Source: Pteria penguin (lineage: Eukaryota > Mollusca > Bivalvia > Pterioida > Pteriidae). Taken from it: a stretch of 64,000 nt of DNA. Location: assembly GCA_035048485.1 (NCBI GenBank), contig CM068593.1, positions 3,972,651 through 4,036,650 on the forward strand, in the 5' to 3' direction. Positions 53,281-64,000 of the stretch are shown here, one piece after another. The notes beneath the pieces were generated by a model. That model was given only the letters and a program-made list of their open reading frames with translations. It was not told where the DNA came from and did no database searches. Position 1 is the first letter of the stretch. The number at the start of each line of letters is the position of its first letter. Both the position numbers and the translations under genes were made by a program.

Positions 53281-54078
53281 GTTTTGCCTGCGTCAGTCTA
53301 TATCTCAGAAAATTTACCTATGTGTCAGGTTATCAAGATGTGTACTTGTCTTCGTCAGTCTATATCTCAAACTTGTCTATGTGTCAGGTCATTAAAACGT
53401 GTACGTGCCTAAGTCAGTATATATCTCAGTCTTGTCTATGTGTCAGGTCATTACGTGTACTTGCCTTCGTCAGTCTATATCTCAGACTTGTCTATGTGTT
53501 AGGTCATTACAACATGTACTTACCTAAGTCAGTCTATATCTCAGACTTGTCTATATGTCCAGTCATTACAACGTGTACCTACCTAAGTCAGTCTATATCT
53601 CAGACTTGTCTATGTGTCAGATCATTACAACGTGTACTTGCCTAAGTCAGTCTGTATCTCAGACTTGTCTATGTGTCAGGTCATTACAACGTCTACTTGC
53701 CTTCGTCAATCTATATCTCAGATTTGTCTATGTGTCAGGTCATTACAACTTATACTTACCTAAGTCAGTCTATATCTCAGTCTTGTCTATGTGTCAGGTC
53801 ATTACGTGTACTTGCCTTCGTCAGTCTATATCTCAGACTTGTCTATGTGTTAGGTCATTACAAAATGTACGTGCCTAAGTCAGTCTATGTCTCAGGTTTG
53901 TCTATATGTCAGGTCATTACAACGTGTACTTGCCTAAGTCAGTCTATGTCTCAGACTTGTCTAAGTGTCAGGTCATTACAATGTGTACTTGCCTAAGTCA
54001 GTCTATATCTCAGACTTGTCTAAGTGTCAGGTCATTACAATGTGTACTTGCCTAAGTCAGTCTATATCTCAGATTTTC
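53281..54078 (+). repeat. 59-bp minisatellite, about 13 copies
   Basis: The unit is TGTCAGGTCATTACAACGTG, TACTTGCCTAAGTCAGTCTA, TATCTCAGACTTGTCTATG. It starts 93 bases after the donor of the signal-peptide exon, so it would be intronic. Some copies lack five bases (CATTACGTGTAC). Open frames in it are by-products. Confidence 0.95.
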
Positions 54079-54099
54079 TTTACCTCTCGATATTCATCA

Positions 54100-54555
54100 T
54101 CACCTCATATTTGCTTATCTATTTCAAAAATGTATCGAACGACTGATATACATAAAAAGGAACAAAAACTGTGTATCAGGAAAACGCTTTGATAAGAATG
54201 GGAAATCGACTAGTGATTCCATTTGTTAAACCCAATTCCCGTGTCGTACAGGCAATATATTATGGCATTTAGGTTATTCTCACACACGCTGTATACCAAG
54301 TAGATATGTTAAATAATAATGATGTGTAAATAATTAAACGATTACTGCTTAACATCACTCCACAGACCTGTAGGAACCGGGGCTGTTCCCATCCTACTTC
54401 TTCGCCGATGTGGTGGCAACACGTTTCGAAACGAAACGAAATTCAATGTTTGTCCCCATTTCCCTTCTACTGAAATTCTTCCTATAGCCCTGCTCTACGC
54501 TTATTTCACTTACATGGTTGCGGCAACTTTCTGATACTCTACGGAAAATTTTATA
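54100..54555. other. DNA without recognised genes
   Basis: Likely intronic if the gene at 51-53 kb continues. Nothing supported. Confidence 0.35.
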
Positions 54556-54557
54556 CC

Positions 54558-54722
54558 TGTGCAACGGGCCATCCAGAGGCAGTGAAGGATCACCGTGACA
54601 CGTGACCGCGGTTTTCAATGTCTCATCCGAAAGACAGAACACCGATGTGTTCACGGCGGGTGTCGAACCCTGGACTTCTGGATTACAAGCCGAACGCCCC
54701 ATGCACTGGGCTACGCCGGCTC
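54558..54722 (-). repeat. tRNA-derived SINE
   Basis: The minus-strand head reads AGCCGGCGTAGCCCAGTGC and GGTTCGACACC, then GTTCTGTCTTTCGGATGAGA, TTGAAAACCGCGGTCACG and TGTCACGGTGATCC. Confidence 0.75.
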
Positions 54723-54929
54723 TCAATAAAAATAATAAAATAGAAATAAAGTATGTACATATTGTGACCAAAATGAATTCGAGGACGGATATCATTTGAT
54801 ACTAACATGTGCTTCTCACAACACATTGCGTCAACATTTTATCCAACTTACTATTATAAAGGGTAAGGTGTATTCAAATTAGTGTTAAACGGACAAACTA
54901 TCAATACTGTAAGCACTTAAGTAATCAAT

Positions 54930-55045
54930 CCCAAATCCCCCCGCCAAAAAAAAAAGGTCACCCCCTCCCCCCTTTCCGCCAAAAAAAACCCCCAAAAACA
55001 AAAACAAACCAAAACAAAACTCGCCCCCCCCCTTTATATTTGGCA
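54930..55045. repeat. C/A-rich low-complexity tract
   Basis: Alternating C and A homopolymers, similar in style to 44.26-44.47 kb. Confidence 0.85.
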
Positions 55046-55049
55046 TGGA

Positions 55050-56280
55050 AATAGAGGTATAGTTCATCAATGCGATGACCCGTCTGATTCTATATACATA
55101 TGCATTGTATATTATACCTTTTGTGTCTTGTACGTTTGTAGATTTCTGGCATCCGTTAAATACAATATTACCCCTTCACCCGCTGACATACGATAAAATG
55201 TTATATATTCATATGAACTGCTGATTGAAAACGAAAAGGGTTCAGTCAGTATAGTACAGTGCAGTTCAAATTTCAATATAATTTTCTTGACATCGTTTAT
55301 TTAATTATTTATTTATCTATTCAACTTATTTGTTTTGTTTATTTATCAACTTTACTTAACTGTAAACTTTTACCTATTTTCTTTTTTTAACTGTAAATTT
55401 ATTTATTCGTTTTTATATATTTATTTATTGATGAATTACTGTAAATTATAAATTATTTCTCATAAATTGTAATGGACAGTTTCTTAATTCTGTATCATAA
55501 ATCAAACTCTGTCTTGTTTGGTTTGTTTGTATTCTGTTTCTTTCTTTTTCTATTTTTTTTTTCTTTTTTTCCCTTTGTTTGTCTTTCTTTGTTTGTTTGG
55601 TTTTTTTTTTTTTACTTTTAGGATCTTTGAAAAAATCAAGCTGTTATACTTGGTAGTCGATAGAGTCATTTCACAAATTTACTGAGGCAAGCACAACTAA
55701 TCCCCTTGTTCTTAACCTTATTCCAGACTTTTAAAAGCATTGCACTGACTCTGACGTCTTCACCGTACAAAGTTACCACCATAGAGATAATATTACGCAG
55801 AAATTCTTGAAATCCATATCAGAAAACGTAGAGTTGTATTGTTGTATTCTTTAGTTCCTCCCACGCAACGTTTTCCCAAGACGTAAAGAAACACCTGCGC
55901 ACGTGAGCGAGATCATGAAAATATCACCTAGGAATGAATGTCAGCTTTATCCAAAAAAAAAAAAAAATCTTAAAATTTTGATGCGTTGTCATAGTAAGCT
56001 ATCGATTTTAATCGGTTTCACTAAGACTCTTATGATAAGATCAGTCGTGTCTTTACGTGTGTGGTCTTTTTTTTCAATACACGGTCGGTTAATTTTATAT
56101 CCCACAGAATGGCGCATACATTCGTTTTGGAAGAACGGCATAAACCCGTCCGTCATTGTACGATCTATAAACATTGTATGTCATTGTTAGAGTTGACGTC
56201 ATATCCACGAGCCAAACGTTCAACCGATTAACTATGCCGTTCTTTACTACAGAGTTCCGTTTCCTGTCATTGGTAATATT
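55050..56280. other. AT-rich DNA without recognised genes
   Basis: T-rich tracts at 55540-55615. A 95-codon frame at 55903-56190 has no domain. Confidence 0.4.
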
Positions 56281-56299
56281 TACTTCTTATGTTACACAA

Positions 56300-56672
<373 letters not shown>

Positions 56673-56962
56673 ATAAGGGTTCAAACCTGGCGCTGAGTGT
56701 GTAATTTAGGAACAAACGTTTATGTAAGATTTGCCTTTCTTATGTTTTAAGTTTATTTTATGACGGAGGTAGGAATTGTATGACACTTGTGCCAGTATAA
56801 CATCAATTAATTCACGAAATATAGGTTTTGGGATAAGGCTATACAGGTATAAAACTAGTGTATTTAACTAATGGACTCATTAATTATATATTATAATTGG
56901 CGAATCCGTAAAACTGTCCGTGCTGCTCCGTTTCTACAAGGAATACATATAATTCACATAGT

Positions 56963-57133
56963 TGGTTGGTTGGTTGATTGGTGTTTTACGTCGCTTTCAA
57001 CAATATTTCAGTTATATCGCGACATGGAAGCAGGAGGTTACCAACCTCTTAAACATAGTGGCGCAACCCGGGAATCGAACCCGGATCGTCGGCGCCGCAA
57101 GCCAAGCGCTTAACCACTACACCACGCCTGCCC
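56963..57133 (-). repeat. tRNA-derived SINE, well preserved
   Basis: The minus strand begins GGGGCAGGCGTGGTGTAGTG with GTTAAGCGCTTGGCTTGC (A-box) and GGGTTCGATTCCCGGG (B-box), a complete tRNA-like head. The body contains ATGTCGCGATATAACTG and ends in CCAATCAACCAACC. It is the best copy of the family seen at 2.68 and 63.6 kb. Confidence 0.85.
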
Positions 57134-57139
57134 CTATAA

Positions 57140-58180
57140 TTCACATAGAGAATATATAGAATTTACATGGAGTCAAAATGTGAGACATCGTTAAAGGTCA
57201 TGGGAAACATAAATTTTTATTGTAAAAAATAGTGATACTCGGAAGAATTAACCTTTTTGTTTAAAAAAACAGATTTTCCTACTGTATCATATAGGCATAA
57301 TTGCATTTATAAGTCAGTAATTAAGAGTAAATACAGAGTTAAATGCCCCTACAGAAATAAAAGTTGTGACGTCACATTAGGTCAAGCACGACATTTCTCC
57401 ATGTAACATACAGGTTGTGAATACAGCTCATATAGTAATTGACCTAATATAACGTCATAGCGATCACAGTCACGAAAATCCGCGAGAGTTGCCGAAGTAA
57501 CACACATTTACATTAATATTCAAATATCAATATATCCAGAACGAGTGATTATTTTCAAAAACAAAAAATATGAGGATGTTATTTAAAGCATATATATTTT
57601 ATTTAAGCAAAAACATAAATTTGTATAATTTAAGTTTCCCATGACCTTTAAGTTCATATTTTCTTGATAAAGGCCATCGGCCGAATCGTAGAAACGGAAC
57701 AACACGAGGAGGATTTATTGCATTCCCTTTGGAATATTTTGACTGAATCCGTAAAGGCCGACTCGCTAATCCAAATTGTACTAAAGAACTAAAGATGTTG
57801 TGAATAAAAAAAAAATGACAGTATCTCAGTTCCACCTTTCGCCTCACCCATAGAACACGCCCTCCATACGACTTACGTCTGTAGGGATTCGAACCAGCCA
57901 CCCTTTCCTCTCTTTTTGATTTTGACTGATTGATATTTCGACCGTGTCAAACTAATAATCAATTAAAATATAAACACTGGGATTTCAGTGTATGATGTGA
58001 CTCCATACATATATCTTTTGAATTTAATGATTCATACCTCCCACGCCAGAATACAGGAATGCAGGAACACGTATATAGACATCTTCATCGTAACCCTCAT
58101 GTCCTACTTATATAATAACTTCGAAATGGTGTTTAATGCAAAACGCAAAACGACGCCCCCCCCCCCCCCAAGTAATAATA
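57140..58180. other. DNA without recognised genes
   Basis: GTTTCCCATGACCTTTA at 57632 is the reverse of TAAAGGTCATGGGAAAC at 57193, so 57193-57650 may be an inverted-repeat element of about 460 bp. GGATTCGAACC at 57886 is B-box-like in reverse. Confidence 0.4.
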
Positions 58181-58184
58181 ATAA

Positions 58185-58185
58185 A

Positions 58186-58235
<50 letters not shown>

Positions 58236-58262
58236 TAATAACAATAATAATAATTATAATTT
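58185..58262 (+). repeat. (AAT)n microsatellite
   Basis: About 20 AAT units with a few interruptions. Confidence 0.97.
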
Positions 58263-58692
58263 TACAATTTCATTTATTTTTTGTTTTCTTTTTGCCCTTC
58301 TTATTTCTTGTGGGTAATCATTTTCTACTTAAGAATTAAGCTAAGCACAATTCATCTTCATATATCTATCAGAAGATATAAAAACAAAAGCAGATTTCAG
58401 GATTATCCATTACTTATAACGTTTGTAGTTATCTACAGTGAATAGACGTTTCCCGCCATCCATCACACCTTAACGTGATGACGTCATATTTGATTATTCA
58501 TCACCTGTCACACGGACACCATAAATCATAAAATTATAGATTTATAAGTGATTAAAACGATATGTCATGTTCTGTTTGAAAAGAATTATGGTAATGTTTG
58601 TCTGTAAAAATTTTTCGTTTTTTTTTTTTTTTTTTTTTGTTCTTATTTATTTTTATTTTTCTATCTTTGAACGTATTATTAACGAAACACAG

Positions 58693-58820
58693 GACAAGGA
58701 GCCTATGCAGGTTTTACAGTTATCGGAGGAATGGACGAAATAAATCAAGGGATCCAAGGGGTGGAAAGGGGGGCGGGTGGCTTTATGGGGAGTATTCGTA
58801 GTGGGTTACATCATGATGGT
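58693..58820 (+). CDS. Candidate internal exon (weak)
   Basis: A T-rich tract (58615-58670) precedes AACACAG/GACAAGG. In phase 1 the frame is open to 58973 and begins GQGAYAGFTVIGGMDEINQG. The phase suits the donor at 53189. However, no domain is recognisable, the following donor is unclear (GTGTGC near 58818), and Gly-rich text can arise by chance. Treat it as a hint only. Confidence 0.2.
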
Positions 58821-59224
58821 GTGCCAGATCTCTCACTTTATCTTTCCTCGCATATAGCTCTCTCACGACAGGTTTTTGTTTTTGTTATAATGTATGGGAT
58901 AAGATGTAACGATAACAATGGCAGAACAACCCCCATCCCCCTCCCAATAAAAATAACTTTTGGTCGACTATGACTTGAAATTCTCCAGAAAACCGGTATG
59001 TCAATGTAATATATCCTTGATATATATCACTTTAGAGTAACATGGTTACAGTAGGTCTCGAACCAGCTGAGTTTTGGACTGAGATCAGCTGTGCTGGGAA
59101 TAAAATCCTCTTATGCCTGGACATATCCCTGTGGTGCCAGCTGATGTATAGCCCGTATCTGAGTCACGTGGATATTGATCTCCTCTGGCATCCGTTTACG
59201 GGATACATTTTTTTCCTTTTTTTG

Positions 59225-59228
<4 letters not shown>

Positions 59229-59281
<53 letters not shown>
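59229..59281 (+). repeat. (GA)n microsatellite
   Basis: About 26 GA units. Confidence 0.97.
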
Positions 59282-59285
<4 letters not shown>

Positions 59286-59454
59286 TCCTATTTCGAATTT
59301 AAATATACATATATGTATACCTGACTGATACATCTTCTCTCGAGTTCTACCTCAGAAAACCATTTGATTTCTGGTGTTTCTGCAGTTGATTCGAAAATTT
59401 CGTTTAAGTGCTCGTAGATTTGCCCACGAAAATAGGAGGAACGCTAATGTTAAC

Positions 59455-59625
59455 ATAGGCGGATCTAGAAATTTTTGGAAAAAAGTAGAGCGGACAGGGT
59501 TTTGAACTTTTCGATCCGGAAAAGGGGGTTGTAGCCGTAAAAAAAGTAGAAAATGACTTTTTGTTAGGGGAGGGGGGAGTGTGAAAATTTTCCGACCAAA
59601 AGGAGCCAATAATTAATAGCCAAAA
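59455..59625. repeat. G-rich MITE-like segment
   Basis: ATAGGCGGATCTAGAAATTT to TTTTCCGACCAAAAGGAGCC, with AAAGGGGG and GGGGAGGGGGG tracts, resembles the C-rich segment at 45.14-45.33 kb in reverse (TTTTGGTCGGAAGA there). Confidence 0.45.
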
Positions 59626-59629
59626 TAAA

Positions 59630-62075
59630 ATGAGTTGTACCTTATATACTTTTCAGGTCTCTGAAAACCAGCTATCCCTTAGTTTATGTGCTTTGTATAC
59701 TGATAATGGAAAAAAAATCATAGTAAAATATTATTGACATAAACCATCTGAATCTAATTATTCCAAGTGTTATCGTGTTTTACCCAAATTAGGGAAAAAT
59801 TAATTTTACAACGCTATGAAAACCAGCTAGAGAAACATAGATGTAAAAATTGATTATCAGAATTGTATCTTACTTCCGAAGTTCACACTTTAAAAGTTAA
59901 AAGTTAAATTATTTTTATTATTATATGTCATTATTATGTATTATTATTATTATGTATATTACTATTATACAAATTCATATACCTATATGCTATTGTGCTT
60001 TTGGCAAATAAACAATACAACACAGTAGAAGTAAATAAGCCAAAGGAAAAATGACATTTTATTGAAATAAAATGACAAATTTTCACTTTAATTCAATTTG
60101 TAGCGATTGAATCCTCATGATTGTTCGTCAGTGGTTCTATGCTTTCTATGGTGATTTGAAATGATTTTACATTGTAATCTAAAATTCGGAAATAGTTTCA
60201 GTGATGTAGATGACGTTGACCATGTATTCAAATTTTAATATCAATTTGAAGAAAAAAAAATCCTGTCAAACCAATACCTTCCTTTGTCTCCGGTCGCAGA
60301 TCCAGGATTTCAAACAAAAAGGGGAATAAGAAAAGGGAGGGGGCGCTCGATAGCAAGCAAAAAAGAAGTCCAGGTGCGAAATTTGCAGAGAATAGAAAAC
60401 AGATGTTAATCCATTTCAGTTTAATATTATATTTTTTGTATTTTATATTACATATGGTAGGAAATTCGCCACTATCCCAATCGAAGTTTAGAGGTTTTTG
60501 ATGTAATATTCCCGATGCGAATATTAACTGTCATTAACCCCTGTCGGTCTCACTACTTGTAAAGGTAAACTATTTTCTTCTGAAAATACAATAAAGATAA
60601 CAAACTGTGTCAAATTGACAAGTTAAAATCGATATCAGAAAAAGGTTTCATAAAATTCAGAGGAAATTCGAACTAAACTATAATGCATCGGGTTATGACT
60701 GATCTACAGCGTCTGTTTGATCTTTCTAGACCCTACTTTGTGTCAGACATATTACATTTTCTGACACTTTTTAGCCTACATGTAGCTATCAAGGTTTATG
60801 TACAAGATTTTTAATATCGTTTTCGCTGACGCCATTCTTAAGCTCTTATATTTGAATACGTCACATTATGTTATACACAGTTCCGACTTTATTTCACAAT
60901 CGTGTCTTCTACGTTATGTAATGACGTCGCACTTGTCGCATACGTCACATTTCGTAATTTGCGACTCCCATATTATGTATTAGTTATATACCACGTTGTT
61001 ATGTAGTGCCATATATTTCTTTTACCAAGTATCAGAAACGGGAGTGGTTTAAAAAGAAAATCATTTTAATATTCGAAATCTAATCAACCTACGTTCGTGT
61101 GCTTATCTAATCTTCGTCGAGATTAAATATCGATGTAAGATAGAGTGGCATTTGATGTAAAGGGCGAAATCAAAACATGAAATGTTTCTAACGGACACAA
61201 AATTTGAGAAGGGTCTAGATGTATCGTGACACTAAAAGAAGTCATGCAATGAGCTCATTTAACCAGCAAACAGAGAGATTTTGTTATTATTGGAAAAGAT
61301 AAATAGATAAATAAAGATAAGATGGCGCATAGCAATAGTCATTACTAAAACTGAATCCGCGCTATCTACCACGTTAACATGCCGCGGACGTTCATGTTAT
61401 AATGCATATCACAACTTCTCTCTATTAAATAGGTGAAGTACAAAGTCAGGTTAGCTTGACCAAGAGTGACCATTAACACCTATAGCATTATGTAATCGTT
61501 CAGAATAGTATCATCAAAGTATTCGTGATTTATTAAAACTCTCTTGACACTTGTGGCATAACACTTAATAACACTTGTAATACTACACTCACCCTCTAAC
61601 ACTTAACTGTATCTACAATAAGCACTGGGAGTGTAGCTTACGTGATCAGGGTATGTCCGAAGATAAGGAACACAATCTTATATAAATACATACAACACTT
61701 ATTTGACAGGGTGATCGCATTTAGTACGACATTGTTAGCGTATGACTTACAATTCTGATAAGAGAAAGACAAAGCGATAGCCGTTATCAACAACTTGGCG
61801 ATATCAACATAACACTGTTCATATCGTCTATTTCCCGGAAACTTGAATTTCGAGTGAATTCGTGAGGTGGCATCTAGTTTCTCGTGAAAATCGTGTAAAA
61901 AGTTTTGTCAAAGATAAGACATTGGTGGCATATCGTCATTGAGGTATAAAGTTTGTATCTGGCAATGCCTTTTGTGTATACTATATTTCGCAACGAATAG
62001 GAAGTTAGATTCCAGATATAAAGATTGAATCATGAATGAATTACAACGTAGATTAAAAGATAGAGAAGTAAATGA
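59630..62075. other. AT-rich DNA without recognised genes
   Basis: No gene supported. The segment from 60290 (GCAGATCCAGGATTTC, GGGAGGGGGCGC) is another worn G-rich element piece. Confidence 0.4.
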
Positions 62076-62079
62076 ATGA

Positions 62080-62092
62080 ATGAATGAAGAAA

Positions 62093-62131
<39 letters not shown>

Positions 62132-62137
62132 ACAAAT
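62080..62137 (-). repeat. (AAAT)n microsatellite
   Basis: About 12 AAAT units following GAATGAATGAATGAAG. Confidence 0.97.
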
Positions 62138-62321
62138 AATAATAGTAATAATAATAGTGACTAATAAATTTATAGGTTTATTGAATATCAAAACTTTAAT
62201 TTTTCTTAATGAATTAATTATTTTCGTTCAAATCAGAAAGTATTTGTAAAAACTAGAACATTCAAGAGGTCTGTTTTCTTGTGGTTGAATTATTGACGTA
62301 AACAGACAACATGATATTAAA

Positions 62322-62376
62322 CAGTGGCGGAATCAAAGGGGGCGGAGGGGAAATCTCCCACCCCATCCCCCACTAC

Positions 62377-62413
<37 letters not shown>

Positions 62414-62938
62414 TAATTATCAATACGACAGACTAGTGTATAAATCCGATAACCGAACATCTACTCGACTTCTACAAGCCCTCCCCCTTTCCTAACTGAA
62501 AAGCATATATAGCGGATGACATTAAAAACAAAATGATATAAATAAATAAATAAATGGATGCTTCTGTCCCGCTATTCACATCTAATGTACGTTAGGGCAG
62601 GCAAAAGATGGTGGCAGATTTTGCGATAGAGCCGAGTCAAATTTATCCCAAGGTCGGATCTGACTGATCATGAGCTGTTGGACAAAATCCACCACGAGCA
62701 CAGCAGTAGAATAACAAGTTATGTACAAGACATGAATAACATCACAAAATGCTTCGATAACCCGGTAGCAGATGTACTAACTTCGGAGGCTGAAATACAC
62801 GATTCTAGGCCCTGACAGGGGCTTCCGGGAGACTTCAAACCCTTGTTTCCGCTCTGGACCTACTAGGAAAATTAACGGCTTCTCGCCTGATTTCACTCCT
62901 TATTCCAAAACCTGGATCCGCCCCTGCTAAATAGAGGA
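62322..62938. repeat. Possible MITE-like element with CAGTGGCGGA / GGATCCGCCCCTG ends
   Basis: The left end ACAGTGGCGGAATC and the right end GGATCCGCCCCTGCTAA are opposed. Inside are a GA microsatellite (62380-62410) and unrecognised sequence around 62.56-62.8 kb. Confidence 0.4.
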
Positions 62939-63337
62939 ATGAACGGCGTCGATCGACGGATCAGTTGTCAGGATCAACTGGGATCTTGGTGGTCACGTGG
63001 GTAGTGACGGAAAAAAACGAAAAAATTTACGATAAATTATTCTGATGCCTGAATCACTCATTGTTTACGTAAACTGTCAGTAATAATGACACCAAACGAG
63101 ATGTCACACACCTGTTAAGATTTGAATTTAACAAAAGACATGTCCTGAGTGAAAAACATCCGGCGGAAATCGACGTAGGAAAAAATTAAAATCCACTCTG
63201 AATTGACGTTAATTTGAACAAGATAGATGTGTGAAAAAAAATCTTATTACTTTGGATGTGACATGTAAACCGTACTTTAAAAATAAAATAGTGCAAAACG
63301 GCAAAACAGCGCTCACGCCGTGTGTGTGTGTATAAAT

Positions 63338-63395
63338 ACACCAAATAAATAAATAAATAAATAAATAAATATATATATATATATATATATATTGT
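63338..63395 (+). repeat. (AAAT)n and (AT)n microsatellite
   Basis: AAAT units pass into AT units. Confidence 0.95.
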
Positions 63396-63604
63396 GTATT
63401 TATGGCATCTATATCTCCCCACATCTATCGTGGCGGCACTATGCATGCAGCACCATTCACCCATTCACTCAGGTGCCACTATAAAACACGTCTCCCTGTG
63501 TATGTAGTCACCACGAAGAGAAACATTTCGAAACAATGCAAAATGGACGACGTTGTTTGGTTAGCCGGTTGGTAAGTTGGTTGATTGGTTACTGAGTTTG
63601 TTGT

Positions 63605-63845
63605 TTAGTGGGTTGGTTGGTTGGTTTTATGTCGCTTTCAAGAATTTTTCAGTCGTTTCGTGACATGAAAGAAGAAGGTAACCAACCTCTTAAACATAGT
63701 GACGCTTCCAAATCATAGGCAAGATCTAACACTGTAATTATGCACACACAGCACGTGCACCTGGTATGACATTGCATCTGGCAAGAATCGAACTCAGAAC
63801 CTTGCGGTTATTATCAAAACTCCGTAATCACCAAACCAAGCAAAG
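63605..63845 (-). repeat. SINE copy, partly diverged
   Basis: GGTTTTATGTCGCTTTCAAG, GTCGTTTCGTGACATG and GGTAACCAACCTCTTAAACA parallel the body of the SINE at 57.0 kb. The expected tRNA-like head is replaced by different sequence after 63715, with a separate GCAAGAATCGAACTCAGAAC tRNA-like motif at 63780. Confidence 0.6.
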
Positions 63846-63856
63846 TACTGCATTTA

Positions 63857-64000
63857 ATCATAGTAAATGCCTGCTTATATCACCTAAATCATAGTAAATG
63901 CCTGCTTAGATCACCTAAATCATAGTAAATGCCTGCTTAGATCACCTAAATCATAGTAAATGCCTGCTTAGATCACCTAAATCATAGTAAATGCCCGCTT
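63857..64000 (+). repeat. 31-bp tandem repeat running off the window
   Basis: The unit is ATCATAGTAAATGCCTGCTT then AGATCACCTAA, with about 4.6 copies visible. The array continues beyond the right edge. Confidence 0.95.

Noticed and set aside
53322..54192. Series of 107-codon frames as repeat proteins
   Set aside because: They arise from the 59-bp array at 118-bp (two-unit) spacing.
57040..57133. Functional tRNA gene on the minus strand
   Set aside because: The A- and B-boxes are good, but the sequence is the head of a SINE found in three copies with a shared non-tRNA body.

Overview
This is a 64 kb stretch of AT-rich, gene-poor eukaryotic nuclear DNA, most likely from a bivalve mollusc and probably a clam. 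The evidence is: TRIM/NHL-type receptor genes of the kind expanded in bivalves, intron-containing gene pieces with GT..AG splice sites, tRNA-derived SINEs, Penelope-like retroelements of the Naiad type, many minisatellites, and no operons or bacterial signals. Most of the window is mobile or tandemly repeated DNA. Only a few pieces of ordinary host genes can be supported. || Layout. 0-18 kb: the last exon of a TRIM/NHL-like gene runs in from the left edge. After it come a Naiad fragment (1.9-3.6 kb, minus) split by a SINE and a nearly complete Naiad (7.05-10.4 kb, minus). A broken second TRIM/NHL copy follows in two parts (11.9-12.4 and 15.4-16.1 kb), then a hammerhead-ribozyme repeat and a lone sushi/CCP-like exon. 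19-27 kb: a third Naiad fragment (plus), an L1/Tx1-like LINE (minus), a 30-bp array and a 64-bp satellite. 28-40 kb: a decayed LTR-retrotransposon pol with an env-like tail (minus) is interrupted by a 4.6 kb insertion. That insertion has terminal inverted repeats and carries a broken gene of a widespread, uncharacterised invertebrate family with a Cys-rich tail. Next to it lies an array of hammerhead repeats split by about 2 kb of a 31-bp satellite. 40-50 kb: 26-, 37-, 33- and 20-bp arrays and several SINEs. 50-64 kb: the likely 5' end of a secreted or membrane protein gene, with a TATA box, a non-coding first exon and a signal-peptide exon ending in a perfect donor. The rest is intronic or intergenic repeat DNA. 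|| How the parts relate. The nearly complete Naiad contains nine in-frame TGA codons against one TAA and no TAG by hand translation. At least four TGAs lie where Cys is expected, and at two of these the neighbouring Naiad copy has TGT. This matches the known use of selenocysteine by clam Naiads. The hammerhead repeats have a complete self-cleaving core with compensating stem I changes between copies. The nested insertion gives a rare view of the ends of the Cys-tail gene family and argues that it is a DNA transposon. The 64-bp satellite unit resembles the 3' tail shared by the Naiad pieces. All similarities were judged by eye and from memory of the families. No database search was possible.
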